From: Antiquaquibacter metalliresistens
GTDB lineage: Bacteria > Actinomycetota > Actinomycetes > Actinomycetales > Microbacteriaceae
Length of the DNA: 64,000 nucleotides
Direction of reading: 5' to 3'
NCBI RefSeq assembly: GCF_029211225.1
Contig: NZ_JARGEM010000005.1
Span: forward strand, 62,001 to 126,000
Positions 18,244 through 26,581 of the stretch are shown here, in pieces (the first letter of the stretch is position 1; every line of letters starts with the position of its first letter). The position numbers were made by a program, and so were the translations under genes. The notes under the pieces were generated by a model. It worked only from the letters and a program-made list of their open reading frames with translations. It searched no databases and was not told the DNA's origin.

Positions 18244-19197
18244 ATGAGCGAAGCCCTCGAGCCGCAGCGCCGCTACGACCACGCCCTGCACGGCATCACG
18301 CCCGGATGGTGGCGTGGCGCCCTCGCGATCGTGTGCTTTGTGGTGTTGTTCTTCGGCATCTCCACCGTGCTCAGCGGCATCGCCATCATCGTCGAGACGC
18401 TGGCCGGCACGATCACGCCCGAGCAGCTCGCCTCGGGGATCGTGCCGCTGACCCCGCTCGTGCTCCTGGCCACGAACGTCGGTCTCGCCCTGATGATTCC
18501 CGTCGCGATGGGTTTGCAGTGGGCGTTCTTCGGGGTTCGTCCGCGCTGGATCTGGTCGGTCACCGGCCGGCTGCGGTGGGGATGGCTCGGCCGCCTCGCC
18601 CTCGTGATCGTGCCGTTCTGGGTGCTCTACGTGGCCGGCAGCTTCGCGCTGGCCCCGGAGGGCGGCTTCACCGTGGACGGCACCGTGATCGCCGTCGTCG
18701 CCGTCATCGTGCTCACCACTCCGCTCCAGGCGGCGGGGGAAGAGGTCGGCATGCGCGGCCTCGTGCAGCGCTCGGTCGGCTCGTGGTTCCCGTCGCCGCG
18801 TGCGGCATTCTTCGTCTCCACTGCTGTCTCCGCCGTGGTGTTCGGCCTCGCGCACTTCGCGGGCGACCCGTGGCTCATCGCCTACTACGTGCTCTTCGGG
18901 GTGGCGATGTCGGTGGCCGCGCACGCGACGGGCGGACTCGAGGCGCCCATCCTCATCCACACCGTCAACAACCTGCTGCTGCTGCTGCTCGCGGCGTTCG
19001 CCGGTCAGCTCGGCGAGGGCATCGACCGCAGTGCGGGAGCGGGCGGTCCGTTCATCCTGCTGCCGATCGCGGTGGTGCTCGCCGGGGCTGGCATCGCCTG
19101 GTGGTGGGGTCGTCGCAACCGCGTGGTCGTGACCGCGCCGCCGCCACCGAGTCACTACACGGTGCCGCGGGCGGTCGACGCAGAGCCCGCCGGCTGA
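18244..19197 (+). CDS. CPBP-family intramembrane metalloprotease
   Basis: This 317-residue protein has about eight transmembrane helices. The CPBP (Abi/CAAX protease-like) motifs are complete: EEVGMR (EExxxR, about residues 166-171), FGLAH (FxxxH, about 202-206) and HTVNN (HxxxN, about 239-243). Bacterial members act in membrane proteolysis, bacteriocin self-immunity or prenyl-protein processing; which applies here is not visible. The start at ATG 18244 is supported by a -10 box six bases upstream. It lies between the exonuclease and ychF with no shared operon logic. Confidence 0.88.
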   Translation: MSEALEPQRRYDHALHGITPGWWRGALAIVCFVVLFFGISTVLSGIAIIVETLAGTITPEQLASGIVPLTPLVLLATNVGLALMIPVAMGLQWAFFGVRPRWIWSVTGRLRWGWLGRLALVIVPFWVLYVAGSFALAPEGGFTVDGTVIAVVAVIVLTTPLQAAGEEVGMRGLVQRSVGSWFPSPRAAFFVSTAVSAVVFGLAHFAGDPWLIAYYVLFGVAMSVAAHATGGLEAPILIHTVNNLLLLLLAAFAGQLGEGIDRSAGAGGPFILLPIAVVLAGAGIAWWWGRRNRVVVTAPPPPSHYTVPRAVDAEPAG

Positions 19198-19238
19198 CCT
19201 GACCGATCCGCGCGCAGAGGTTGCCCGCCATGCGCCGG

Positions 19239-19244
19239 TACCCT
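19239..19244 (+). promoter_or_regulatory. -10 box TACCCT of ychF
   Basis: TACCCT ends eight bases before GTG 19253, placing the transcription start at or next to that codon and favouring it over the TTG at 19244. Confidence 0.55.
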
Positions 19245-19252
19245 TGAGCCTC

Positions 19253-20326
19253 GTGGCTCTCACTATTGCGATCGTCGGACTGCCCAATGTCGGCAAGTCC
19301 ACCCTGTTCAACGCGCTCACCCGCAACACCGTGCTCGCGGCGAACTACCCGTTCGCGACGATCGAGCCGAACGTCGGCGTGGTGAATCTGCCCGATCCGC
19401 GCCTGCAGGTGCTCGCGGGCATCTTCGGCAGCGAGCGCATCCTGCCTGCTCCCGTGTCGTTCGTCGACATCGCGGGCATCGTCAAGGGCGCGAGCGTCGG
19501 GGAGGGGCTCGGCAACAAGTTCCTCGCCAACATCCGGGAGGCCGACGCGATCGCCCAGGTCGTGCGCGGTTTCAGCGACCCGGATGTCGTGCACGTCGAC
19601 GGCAAGGTGGATGCGGCATCCGACATGGAGACCATCAACACCGAGCTGATCCTCGCCGACCTGCAGACCCTGGAGAAGGCGGTCGCGCGGTACGAGAAAG
19701 AGGTCAAGACCAAGCGCGTGGAGCCGATCGTGCTGGAGACCGCGCTCGCCGCGCAGAAGGCACTGGATGCCGGGAAGCCGCTGTCGGCATCCGGCCTCGA
19801 CCTCGAGCCGATCCGCGAACTCGGCCTGCTGACCGCGAAGCCCTTCATCTACGTGTTCAACGTCGACGAGGCGGTGCTGACGGATGACGCGAAGAAGGCC
19901 GAGCTCGCCGCCCTCGTCGCCCCCGCCAAGGCCGTGTTCCTCGACGCCAAGCTCGAGTCGGAGCTCATCGACCTCGACCCGGAGGACGCGGCGGAGCTGC
20001 TCGCCTCCACCGGCCAGACCGAGTCGGGTCTCGACCAGCTCGCCCGCATCGGCTTCGACACCCTCGGCCTGCAGACCTACCTGACCGCCGGACCCAAGGA
20101 GGCGCGGGCCTGGACGATCGGCAAGGGCTGGAAGGCGCCGCAAGCCGCGGGCGTCATCCACACCGACTTCGAAAAGGGCTTCATCAAGGCCGAGGTGATC
20201 GGTTTCGAGGATCTCGTGGAGACCGGCTCGATCGCCGAGGCCCGCGCGAAGGGCAGGGCGCGCATCGAGGGCAAGGACTACGTCATGCAGGACGGGGACG
20301 TGGTGGAGTTCCGGTTCAATGTCTGA
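19253..20326 (+). CDS. ychF: Redox-regulated ATPase YchF (Obg family)
   Basis: YchF is a universally conserved ribosome-associated P-loop protein that prefers ATP to GTP. The 357-residue protein has G1 GLPNVGKST near the start, the Obg-family switch sequence VDIAGIVKGAS, and NVDE in place of NKxD, the change that gives ATP specificity. A C-terminal TGS domain ends GDVVEFRFNV. I chose GTG 19253 (MALTIAIVGL) because the -10 box lies eight bases before it. The PhnA-like gene overlaps its 3' end by eight bases. An echo of its last ten residues appears at 21390-21422. Confidence 0.95.
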   Translation: MALTIAIVGLPNVGKSTLFNALTRNTVLAANYPFATIEPNVGVVNLPDPRLQVLAGIFGSERILPAPVSFVDIAGIVKGASVGEGLGNKFLANIREADAIAQVVRGFSDPDVVHVDGKVDAASDMETINTELILADLQTLEKAVARYEKEVKTKRVEPIVLETALAAQKALDAGKPLSASGLDLEPIRELGLLTAKPFIYVFNVDEAVLTDDAKKAELAALVAPAKAVFLDAKLESELIDLDPEDAAELLASTGQTESGLDQLARIGFDTLGLQTYLTAGPKEARAWTIGKGWKAPQAAGVIHTDFEKGFIKAEVIGFEDLVETGSIAEARAKGRARIEGKDYVMQDGDVVEFRFNV

Positions 20327-20681
20327 CGCACTGCCCGCATGCCCGCAGTGCCACGAGGCATTCACCTACGAGCAGGGTGCGCTGCTGGTGTGCCCGATGT
20401 GCGGTCACGAGTGGACCGCCGACTCGGCTCCGGAGGAGAGCACGTCCCGCTCGACCCAGATCACGGACGCCGTCGGCAATGTGCTCGCCGACGGCGACAC
20501 AGTCACGATCGTCAAGGACCTGAAGGTCAAGGGTGCCGGTGGCGGAGTCGTCAAGGTCGGTACCAAGGTGCGCGGCATCCGTCTCATCGACGACGGGGTG
20601 GGCGATCACGACCTTGACGCGACGGTGCCGGGATTCGGTCGGATGCAGCTGAAGTCCGGTGTGGTGAAGAAGGTGCTCTGA
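20319..20681 (+). CDS. PhnA/YjdM-family zinc-ribbon protein
   Basis: This 120-residue protein has an N-terminal zinc ribbon with two CxxC pairs (CPQC at about 8-11, CPMC at about 25-28) and a C-terminal domain with KDLKVKGAGGGVVKVGTKVRGIRLID, cut here to about 110 residues of beta-rich sequence. This is the layout of PhnA/YjdM proteins. Despite the name, these are not shown to act in alkylphosphonate use. It overlaps ychF by eight bases, so it is likely co-translated. Confidence 0.87.
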   Translation: MSDALPACPQCHEAFTYEQGALLVCPMCGHEWTADSAPEESTSRSTQITDAVGNVLADGDTVTIVKDLKVKGAGGGVVKVGTKVRGIRLIDDGVGDHDLDATVPGFGRMQLKSGVVKKVL

Positions 20682-20736
20682 GGGCACCCGGTACGACCTC
20701 GTTCTGTCGAGGAGTCGTGGTTTAGCGTGTGAAGTT

Positions 20737-21312
20737 GTGACCGACCAGACGCCGCAGTTCGTGCGCTACCGCGCGCGCATCCCGAACGCCCGGGGCGTGA
20801 AGGTCGGGATCTTCGCCCTCGCCAACGGACTCGCCCAAAACGGTCGCTTGGCCGTCGAGGATGAGGCGTGGTTGCGCGAGGCGAACGACTGGTACAACCG
20901 CGCCTACCCGAACCCGAGCGATGTCGACCCCGGTGTCTACGATCGGGTCGTGAATCCAGGGGCCGTGTCGTGGTTCAAGGTCGGCGCATCCGACGCCCTC
21001 ATCGAGCGGCTTGCCGACTACGTGCGACTCCTCGACGCGCACAGCGTCGAGTGGGAGCGCGTCGTGACCGCGCGGCCGGGTCGCATCGTCTACGAGGACG
21101 AGGTGCAGGTCGTCGCTGTTCCCGAGAGAGGAGATCGAGCTCTCGTACGAGTTTGTTCCCGAGCGCTGGGGACATGGGTTCGCCCGAGAAGCCTGCGTGC
21201 CGGTGCTCCGCTGGGCTCAACGCGAAGTGACGGATGGTACCCCGATCATCGCGGTCACGCAGGCGGCGAACACGCGCTCGTTGGAACTCCTTCGCGCTCT
21301 CGGCATGGTTGA
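20737..21312 (+). CDS. Hypothetical protein with scrambled C-terminus
   Basis: The first 128 or so residues look like a real protein: MTDQTPQFVRYRARIPNARG, then WLREANDWYNRAYPNP and YEDEVQVVAVP. From about 21120 the frame runs through DNA whose neighbouring frame encodes the tail of a GNAT acetyltransferase, so the last 60 residues (Arg/Ser/Gly-rich) are probably noise. A deletion or recombination junction near 21118-21125 is inferred. TAGCGT at 20723-20728 lies eight bases before the GTG start. The N-terminal family is not recognised. Confidence 0.5.
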   Translation: MTDQTPQFVRYRARIPNARGVKVGIFALANGLAQNGRLAVEDEAWLREANDWYNRAYPNPSDVDPGVYDRVVNPGAVSWFKVGASDALIERLADYVRLLDAHSVEWERVVTARPGRIVYEDEVQVVAVPERGDRALVRVCSRALGTWVRPRSLRAGAPLGSTRSDGWYPDHRGHAGGEHALVGTPSRSRHG

Positions 21313-21415
21313 ACGCGAGCGCTTTGTGGAGTTCGGGGCGCCGCAAGTGCTCATGGTTTGGTCCGGTGAAGATTCGGCGACCGTACGATGGGGACATGAC
21401 GGAGTTTCGGGTTAA
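21119..21415 (+). pseudogene. GNAT acetyltransferase, C-terminal remnant
   Basis: In the frame offset by one from the preceding gene, the sequence reads REEIELSYEFVPERWGHGFA, then REACVPVLRWAQREV and AANTRSLELLRALGMVERE. These are the acetyl-CoA-binding and C-terminal motifs of RimJ/RimL-type GNATs. Nothing resembling the N-terminal half of such an enzyme precedes it, and no start codon with a ribosome site is present before 21197. It is best read as a 5'-deleted remnant fused out of frame to an unrelated gene. Confidence 0.7.
21384..21389 (+). promoter_or_regulatory. -10 box TACGAT before an eight-codon frame
   Basis: TACGAT ends six bases before ATG 21396, the same geometry as leaderless genes elsewhere, but the frame (MTEFRVNV) closes at 21422. 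It could transcribe the gene at 21451. Confidence 0.35.
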
Positions 21416-21450
21416 CGTGTGAGTGTGGGCTCGCTGCCGCTGGAGGAGTT

Positions 21451-21873
21451 ATGGCGATTTTGACCGGGGGGATCTTCTCCGAGCACGGCGCCCCGGGCGC
21501 GGCACACCGTGCCGTTCTGCGCGAGATACGTGACTATTCTCCTCGAACTGAGCCGTCCGACTATGTGGTCGACATCGCGTTCGTCACTGGTCATCAGTTC
21601 GGGCCGGATCCGATCCCCATAGGAGTCTCCCCGGGGCCAGTCGGCCGCACGCAAAGACGCTTCATTGTGTGGCATCGGCTTCCCGAAGGCATGGAGGACG
21701 TGTCGGCTGTGCGAGGTTGGTTTGCGTCTGCGCTCGTCGACACGGAGGCGCTGGTTCGTGAGTACCTTCCCCGAAAGTCGAAGGCATATCCCGCGACCGA
21801 ACTCGCATCCGAGGTGCGTTCCCTACGCGACCAGATGTCTGCGGTGCAGGATCGACCTCACGACACCCCTTGA
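21451..21873 (+). CDS. Hypothetical protein, 140 residues
   Basis: A good ribosome site, GGAGGAG (21442-21448), precedes the ATG. The protein has no signal peptide or membrane helix. It opens MAILTGGIFSEHGAPGAAHR and ends in a short amphipathic helix, ASEVRSLRDQMSAV. The base composition is visibly lower in GC than its neighbours, and it lies in the accessory block between a broken GNAT gene and an HNH endonuclease. No family is recognised. Confidence 0.6.
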   Translation: MAILTGGIFSEHGAPGAAHRAVLREIRDYSPRTEPSDYVVDIAFVTGHQFGPDPIPIGVSPGPVGRTQRRFIVWHRLPEGMEDVSAVRGWFASALVDTEALVREYLPRKSKAYPATELASEVRSLRDQMSAVQDRPHDTP

Positions 21874-21894
21874 CAGTGGAACCTGCGTCTACTC

Positions 21895-21929
21895 CTCCAC
21901 AGGCTGTCCGCACACGATCTCCTGTGGAG
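21895..21929. repeat. Inverted repeat upstream of HNH gene
   Basis: CTCCACAG (21895-21902) and CTGTGGAG (21922-21929) form 8-bp perfect arms around a 19-base loop, 65 bases before the HNH endonuclease start. Confidence 0.55.
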
Positions 21930-21993
21930 AAACTGACACCTGAACAGCACTTTCCCGCACAAGAATGTCGGTGGCCCCTGCTTGACTGTGTCC

Positions 21994-23202
21994 ATGGAAC
22001 CCCTCCTGCTCGACCAGGCGAACGCGGAGATCCGCGTGGAGTTCGGCATGGCCGAGGCCGAGTTCGCCCAGCGCGCGCAGTGGCGGGCGTCGGCCGAGGT
22101 GTTCCGCGCGATCGACGCGACCCTGCGCGAGGCCGCCGCGCATCCCGAGGTCTTCGTCGACGCGGCGATGCTGCGCGGGGATGCGGTCGAGTTCGCCGAG
22201 CGCGCCGCCGCGGCCGACCTTGCGGTGCGGCTCAATCTCGCCGAGTCCACGGTCCGAGCCCACGGCACTGTGGCGAGCACGCTGCGGCAGCGACTCCCCG
22301 AGCTGTGGGCGTGGTTCACCGAGGGCGAGATCTCAACGCAGAACGCCCGCGAGGCCGCGGCGATCGCCATCGAGCTGCCCGCCGATTGCTGGGCCGCCTT
22401 CGAGCGCCAGACCCTGGATGCCGCGCGCACCCTCGCTCCCGCCCGCTTCCGCACTCGCGCTCGCGCCGTCCGCGAGAAGCTCCACGCCGACACCCTCACC
22501 CAGCGCCACGCAGCCGCCCAACTGCAGCGCGGAGTGTGGACCGAGGTCGATCGCGACGGCATGGGCTGGCTGCACGCCCGGTTGTCGAGCGAGCACCTCA
22601 CGATGGTCAGCGCTCATCTGGACGGGATCGCCTTCGACCTGTTCACCGCCGCCGACGAGCAACGCACGATGGCACAATTGCGCGCCGATGCGCTCGTCGA
22701 TCTGCTCACGGGAACCGGCGAGCAGAAACCGGGGGTGACCGTTGCGCTGACGGTGCCCGTACTCAGCCTGCTCGGGCAGTCGAACGAGCCCGCGCTGCTC
22801 GAGGGCGTCGGCCCGATCGACCTCGACACCGCCCGGAGGCTGTGTGCGACCGCGCCGTCGATCACGCGTCTGCTCACCGATCCGGTCACCGGCACGGTGC
22901 TCCAGATGGACCCCCACCAGTACCGCAGTTCGGCGGCCCTGAAGCGATGGCTCGCCATCCAGCAGGTCACGTGCGACTTCCCGGGCTGCGGGCGCCGCGC
23001 GGCCAATTGCGACCTCGACCACACCGTCGCCTGGGCCGATGGCGGCGCGACGACGGCCGACAACCTCAGCCATCGCTGCCGCAAGCACCACACCATGAAG
23101 CACCAGACGGCTTGGCGGGTGGAGCGGCCGCCGGGGTCGGAGCGTGCCGTGTGGACCAGCCCCACCGGATACCGCAGGGAGGCCGACCCGCCACCGTTCT
23201 AG
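21994..23202 (+). CDS. DUF222 / HNH endonuclease (13E12 type)
   Basis: The 402-residue protein has an N-terminal DUF222 region (about residues 30-310) and a C-terminal HNH nuclease motif: CDFPGCGRRAANCDLDH, then the WADGGATTADN linker and CRKHHTMKH. This is the layout of the multicopy 13E12-repeat family of Actinobacteria, of uncertain role and often variable between strains. I chose ATG 21994 (MEPLLLDQANAE); GTG 21988 and TTG 21982 are in frame just upstream. An 8-bp inverted repeat and a TTGACA (21870) lie upstream. It may be part of a mobile or recombination-prone unit. Confidence 0.88.
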   Translation: MEPLLLDQANAEIRVEFGMAEAEFAQRAQWRASAEVFRAIDATLREAAAHPEVFVDAAMLRGDAVEFAERAAAADLAVRLNLAESTVRAHGTVASTLRQRLPELWAWFTEGEISTQNAREAAAIAIELPADCWAAFERQTLDAARTLAPARFRTRARAVREKLHADTLTQRHAAAQLQRGVWTEVDRDGMGWLHARLSSEHLTMVSAHLDGIAFDLFTAADEQRTMAQLRADALVDLLTGTGEQKPGVTVALTVPVLSLLGQSNEPALLEGVGPIDLDTARRLCATAPSITRLLTDPVTGTVLQMDPHQYRSSAALKRWLAIQQVTCDFPGCGRRAANCDLDHTVAWADGGATTADNLSHRCRKHHTMKHQTAWRVERPPGSERAVWTSPTGYRREADPPPF

Positions 23203-23232
23203 CACCTTCGGCAACCGAACGGTGGGCGTCGC

Positions 23233-23238
23233 TAGGGT
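23233..23238 (+). promoter_or_regulatory. -10 box TAGGGT, leaderless
   Basis: TAGGGT ends six bases before the cupin ATG at 23245. Confidence 0.6.
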
Positions 23239-23244
23239 GATGCC

Positions 23245-23673
23245 ATGAGCGACTACCAGGTGCTTGAAATGGGTGGTCTCGGCCAGTGGCGCGACCACTT
23301 CGGAGGCTTCCGCCCGACGACGTCGAGGGATGGCCGACGGGTCGTCGATCATGACATCGCCATGCAGTACATCGGCATGACCGCCAACTCGTTCGAGCCG
23401 GGGGAGCAGGCCGGGTATTGGCATACGCACTCGCGGATCGAGGAGCTCTACGTCTTCCTCGAGGGCCGCGGGCAGATGGGGCTCGACGCCGACATCGTCG
23501 ATGTCGGGCCGGGGACAGTCATCCGCGTCGGTCAGGGCGTCTGGCGCACCTGGCGTTGCCTGCCGGAGAGCGCCGAGGGGCTGCGCTGGCTGTGCATCCG
23601 TGCCGGCGGCGGCGAGCTGCCACACCTGCCCGACGACGCCGATCGCGACGAGGAACGACCCTCGCCCTGGTGA
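23245..23673 (+). CDS. Cupin-domain protein
   Basis: This 142-residue single cupin has the first metal-binding motif seen as [20 protein letters not shown] (about residues 53-72) with two His and a Glu, and a second strand block around [17 protein letters not shown]. Such proteins bind a metal and can be sugar isomerases, dioxygenases or small-molecule binders; nothing here decides. Its TGA overlaps the GTG of the DNA glycosylase (GTGA), so the two are translationally coupled. Confidence 0.8.
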   Translation: MSDYQVLEMGGLGQWRDHFGGFRPTTSRDGRRVVDHDIAMQYIGMTANSFEPGEQAGYWHTHSRIEELYVFLEGRGQMGLDADIVDVGPGTVIRVGQGVWRTWRCLPESAEGLRWLCIRAGGGELPHLPDDADRDEERPSPW

Positions 23674-24326
23674 CCGAGTCAGTGCCGCCCGGCTACACCC
23701 GCCCGCCCCGCGACTTCTTCGCGCGCGAGGTGCTCGAGGTCGCACCCGACCTCCTCGGCGGGCTGCTCGAACGCACGACCGTCGACGGCACAATCGGCAT
23801 GGTCGTCACCGAGGTGGAGGCCTATGCAGGTGAGCGCGACCCCGGTTCGCACTCCTACCGCGGTAAGACGGCCCGCAACGCGACGATGTTCGGGCCGCCC
23901 GGGCACGTCTACGTCTACTTCACCTACGGCATGCACCATGCCATCAACCTCGTCGCGGGCGAGCCCGGGCATCCGTACGGCTGCCTCATCCGCGCCGGCC
24001 GCATCGTCGAGGGCGAGGAGCTCGCCCGTCATCGCCGCGCCGCCGGCCGCCGCCTGAGCGCCCTCGCCGACCGCGACCTCGCGCGCGGCCCCGGCAACGT
24101 TGCCCAGGCCTTCGGTGCGACCCTCGCCGACGACGGAGCAGATCTCTTCGATGGCCCCTGGGGATTCCTGATCCCGGATGCCCAGCTCACCCTGCCGATC
24201 GCCACCGGTCCGCGGGTGGGCGTCAGCGGTCCCGCCGGTGACGGCGGGGCCTTCCCGTGGCGCTTCTGGATCGCGGGCGACCCCACCGTCAGCGCCTACC
24301 GCCCCGCGAAACCGCGGCGCCGCTAG
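23670..24326 (+). CDS. DNA-3-methyladenine glycosylase (AAG/MPG type)
   Basis: This 218-residue base-excision repair enzyme removes alkylated purines such as 3-methyladenine and hypoxanthine. The conserved active-site run is plain: [20 protein letters not shown] (catalytic Glu in EVEAY), then [20 protein letters not shown], with the Tyr that intercalates into [13 protein letters not shown] follows in the second half. The start is GTG 23670, overlapping the cupin stop by four bases; a longer upstream frame lies wholly inside the cupin gene and is rejected. Confidence 0.94.
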   Translation: MTESVPPGYTRPPRDFFAREVLEVAPDLLGGLLERTTVDGTIGMVVTEVEAYAGERDPGSHSYRGKTARNATMFGPPGHVYVYFTYGMHHAINLVAGEPGHPYGCLIRAGRIVEGEELARHRRAAGRRLSALADRDLARGPGNVAQAFGATLADDGADLFDGPWGFLIPDAQLTLPIATGPRVGVSGPAGDGGAFPWRFWIAGDPTVSAYRPAKPRRR

Positions 24327-24353
24327 CCGGGCTAGTCGAGCGCGGGTCCGGCG

Positions 24354-25208
24354 CTACTGCGCGTTGTCCTCGTCGACGGTGGTGCGCAGGGTGCGCACCT
24401 CCTCGACGATCGCGTCGACGTTCTCGGGCACGGGCAGCGCGCACGCCTCGAGCTCGTCCTGGATCTCGAGGGTCAGACCCTCCTTGCCGTCCGAGTGTGC
24501 AGCCGCGACCGTGCCGCTCCTGATGACGTTGTTCTCCGCGTCCTGCGACTCCTGCTTCAGCTCGGGCACGTCGGAGCAGATGTGGTACACGGTGCCCTGG
24601 GGGGTCCAGAAGACCTCGTCGCCGCCCGTGAGGTCGCCGACGATCGCGGTGTACTCGTCGACCTGGCCCTCGTTGGCGATCATCTCGGCCGTGTTCTCCT
24701 CCACCGAGGGCGGGTTCCAGGAGATACCGAAGAGGCCCGCGATGACGAGCAGGCCGATCGCGATGCCGCCGGCAATGCCCTTCTGCTTGCCGTCCATGTC
24801 CTTGTTCAGGAAGATCAGCACGATCAGCGGCAGGAAGGCGATCACCGTGATGATGAGCCCGAGCTGGTTCTGCACGAAGAACCGGACCTTGTCGGACTTC
24901 TTGGCGGGGTCGTAGCGGTTGGCCTTCTTCCAGAGCAGCGAGCCGACGATCGCGAGAATCGCGATCACCACGAGCGCGCCGATGACGGCCCACAGGAACC
25001 AGTCCTGGGACGTGTCCTGCTTGAGCAGCCAGAAGATGGCGAACGCCTCGGCGCCGATCGCGAGAGCCCAGAGCACCGCGGCGATGATCCGCAGCGTCGT
25101 CGCCTTGCCCTTCGCCTCGCTGGTCGGCTTCCACTGCGCCGAACCTTCGGGAGCGACGGGCGTTTCGGCCTCGACGTGTACGACCTTCTTCTCGCTCTTG
25201 CTGGCCAC
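24354..25208 (-). CDS. Multi-pass membrane protein of unknown function
   Basis: This 284-residue protein has a charged N-terminal tail of about 35 residues, four transmembrane helices (about 38-60, 69-92, 108-130 and 138-158) and a C-terminal acidic domain likely outside the cell with two cysteines (in YHICSDV and EACALP). GTG 25208 is preceded by GAGGATCC. The gene is rich in Lys for this genome. No family is recognised. It is convergent with the glycosylase gene and about 100 bases from the APC transporter stop. Confidence 0.65.
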   Translation of the reverse strand: MASKSEKKVVHVEAETPVAPEGSAQWKPTSEAKGKATTLRIIAAVLWALAIGAEAFAIFWLLKQDTSQDWFLWAVIGALVVIAILAIVGSLLWKKANRYDPAKKSDKVRFFVQNQLGLIITVIAFLPLIVLIFLNKDMDGKQKGIAGGIAIGLLVIAGLFGISWNPPSVEENTAEMIANEGQVDEYTAIVGDLTGGDEVFWTPQGTVYHICSDVPELKQESQDAENNVIRSGTVAAAHSDGKEGLTLEIQDELEACALPVPENVDAIVEEVRTLRTTVDEDNAQ

Positions 25209-25308
25209 AGGATCCTCTCGGCTCGATTGCTGGCACGAGCATAGTGGAGACCGGTATTGCCTCGGCGGCGCCCGAGGCGCGCTGCTGCCCTCGCGCCCCG
25301 CGGGTGAG

Positions 25309-26526
25309 CTAGTCGCGCCGCACGAGCGTCCGCACGCCGTAGACCGCCGCCCCGACCGCGAGCACGGCGGCACCGGCCACGGACGACTGCCAGGGCAGGG
25401 TGACGGCGAGCACGAGGCATCCCAGCAGCCCGGCGATCGGCAGCACCGGTCGCTCGCGCAGGGTGAGCGCCGAGGCGTTCGCGATCGCGTAGTAGACGAG
25501 CACCCCGAAGGAGGAGAACCCGATCGCCCCGCGCAGGTCCGCGAACGCCGCGAGCACCGCGACCATGAGCCCGATGGCCAGCGCCGCCACGTGGGGCACG
25601 CCGGTGCGCGGATGCTGCGCCGCGAGCCCGCGCGGAAGATCCCCGTTGCTCGCCATCGCCATGGTGGTGCGCGAGATGCCGAGCAGCAGCGCCAGCAGGG
25701 AGCCGAGCGCCGCGAGCCCCGCGACCGCGCTCACCACGGGCACGAGCCAGCCGGCGCCGGCGGCGCGGGCCGCGTCGGCGAGGGGTGCCGCGGAATCGGC
25801 GAGCGAGGTGCCGAGCAGGGCGAGCAGGGTCACCGCGAGCAGCGCATAGAGCACGAGCACGATGCCGAGTGCGATCGGGATGGCGCGGGGGATCGTGCGT
25901 TCGGGTTCGCGCACCTCCCCGCCGAGCGTGGCGATGCGGGCATATCCGGCGAACGCGAAGAACAGCAGGCCGGCACCCGTGAGCACCCCGAACGGGTCGA
26001 GGTCCGCGGTGGGCAGCAGCGCCGCGGCATCCGTCGCACCGGACGACCAGCCGACCGCGATCACGGCTGCGATCGTCACCACCACCACCGCGACGATGCC
26101 GGCGGTGACGGCCAGGGACTTGCGCAGCCCAGCGACGTCGAGCGCGGTCACCAGGATGACCGCCCCCACCGCGACCGGGTGCGCGTACTCCGGCCACAGG
26201 TAGCTGCCGACGGTGAGGGCGATCGCGGCGGACGAGGCGATCTTGCCGACCACGAACGCCCAACCGGCGAGGTAGCCCCAGAACGGCCCGAGTCGCTCGC
26301 GACCGTAGGCGTAGGTGCCGCCCGCCACGGGATAGAGCCGAGCCAGTCGCGCCGACGACTGGGCGTTGCAGAAGGCGACGGCCGCGGCGATCACGAGACT
26401 GATGAGCAGGCCCGTTCCCGCGGCAGCGGCGGCGGGGGCGAAGGCCACGAACACGCCTGCCCCGAGCATCGAACCGAGGCCGAGCACGACAGCGCCGGCA
26501 AGTCCGAGCACACGCTGTGATTGCAC
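25309..26526 (-). CDS. APC-superfamily amino acid permease
   Basis: A 405-residue transporter with eleven or twelve predicted helices. The first helix carries GLGSMLGAGVFV, the unwound glycine-rich substrate-binding segment typical of APC amino-acid permeases. YPVAGGTYAYGRERLGPFWG follows, as in the YfnA/cationic amino acid transporter branch. I chose GTG 26526 (VQSQRVLGL), where the first helix starts promptly; CAGGAT six bases upstream fits a leaderless start. It diverges from the next gene across 55 bases. The substrate is unknown. Confidence 0.88.
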   Translation of the reverse strand: MQSQRVLGLAGAVVLGLGSMLGAGVFVAFAPAAAAAGTGLLISLVIAAAVAFCNAQSSARLARLYPVAGGTYAYGRERLGPFWGYLAGWAFVVGKIASSAAIALTVGSYLWPEYAHPVAVGAVILVTALDVAGLRKSLAVTAGIVAVVVVTIAAVIAVGWSSGATDAAALLPTADLDPFGVLTGAGLLFFAFAGYARIATLGGEVREPERTIPRAIPIALGIVLVLYALLAVTLLALLGTSLADSAAPLADAARAAGAGWLVPVVSAVAGLAALGSLLALLLGISRTTMAMASNGDLPRGLAAQHPRTGVPHVAALAIGLMVAVLAAFADLRGAIGFSSFGVLVYYAIANASALTLRERPVLPIAGLLGCLVLAVTLPWQSSVAGAAVLAVGAAVYGVRTLVRRD

Positions 26527-26569
26527 GCGCGTATCCTGCCATGCCCAGGTGTCGCGCGAACGACGCTGG

Positions 26570-26575
26570 TACTCT
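26570..26575 (+). promoter_or_regulatory. -10 box TACTCT, leaderless
   Basis: TACTCT ends six bases before ATG 26582. Confidence 0.6.
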
Positions 26576-26581
26576 CGGCCC

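Noticed and set aside
21234-21422. 62-residue protein
   Set aside because: Except for its last eleven codons it is a shadow of the GNAT remnant and rich in Arg/Ser.
20737-23202. Defence island or toxin-antitoxin system
   Set aside because: There is one HNH nuclease and two unknown or broken genes, but no toxin-antitoxin pair, methyltransferase, helicase or other recognisable defence partner.
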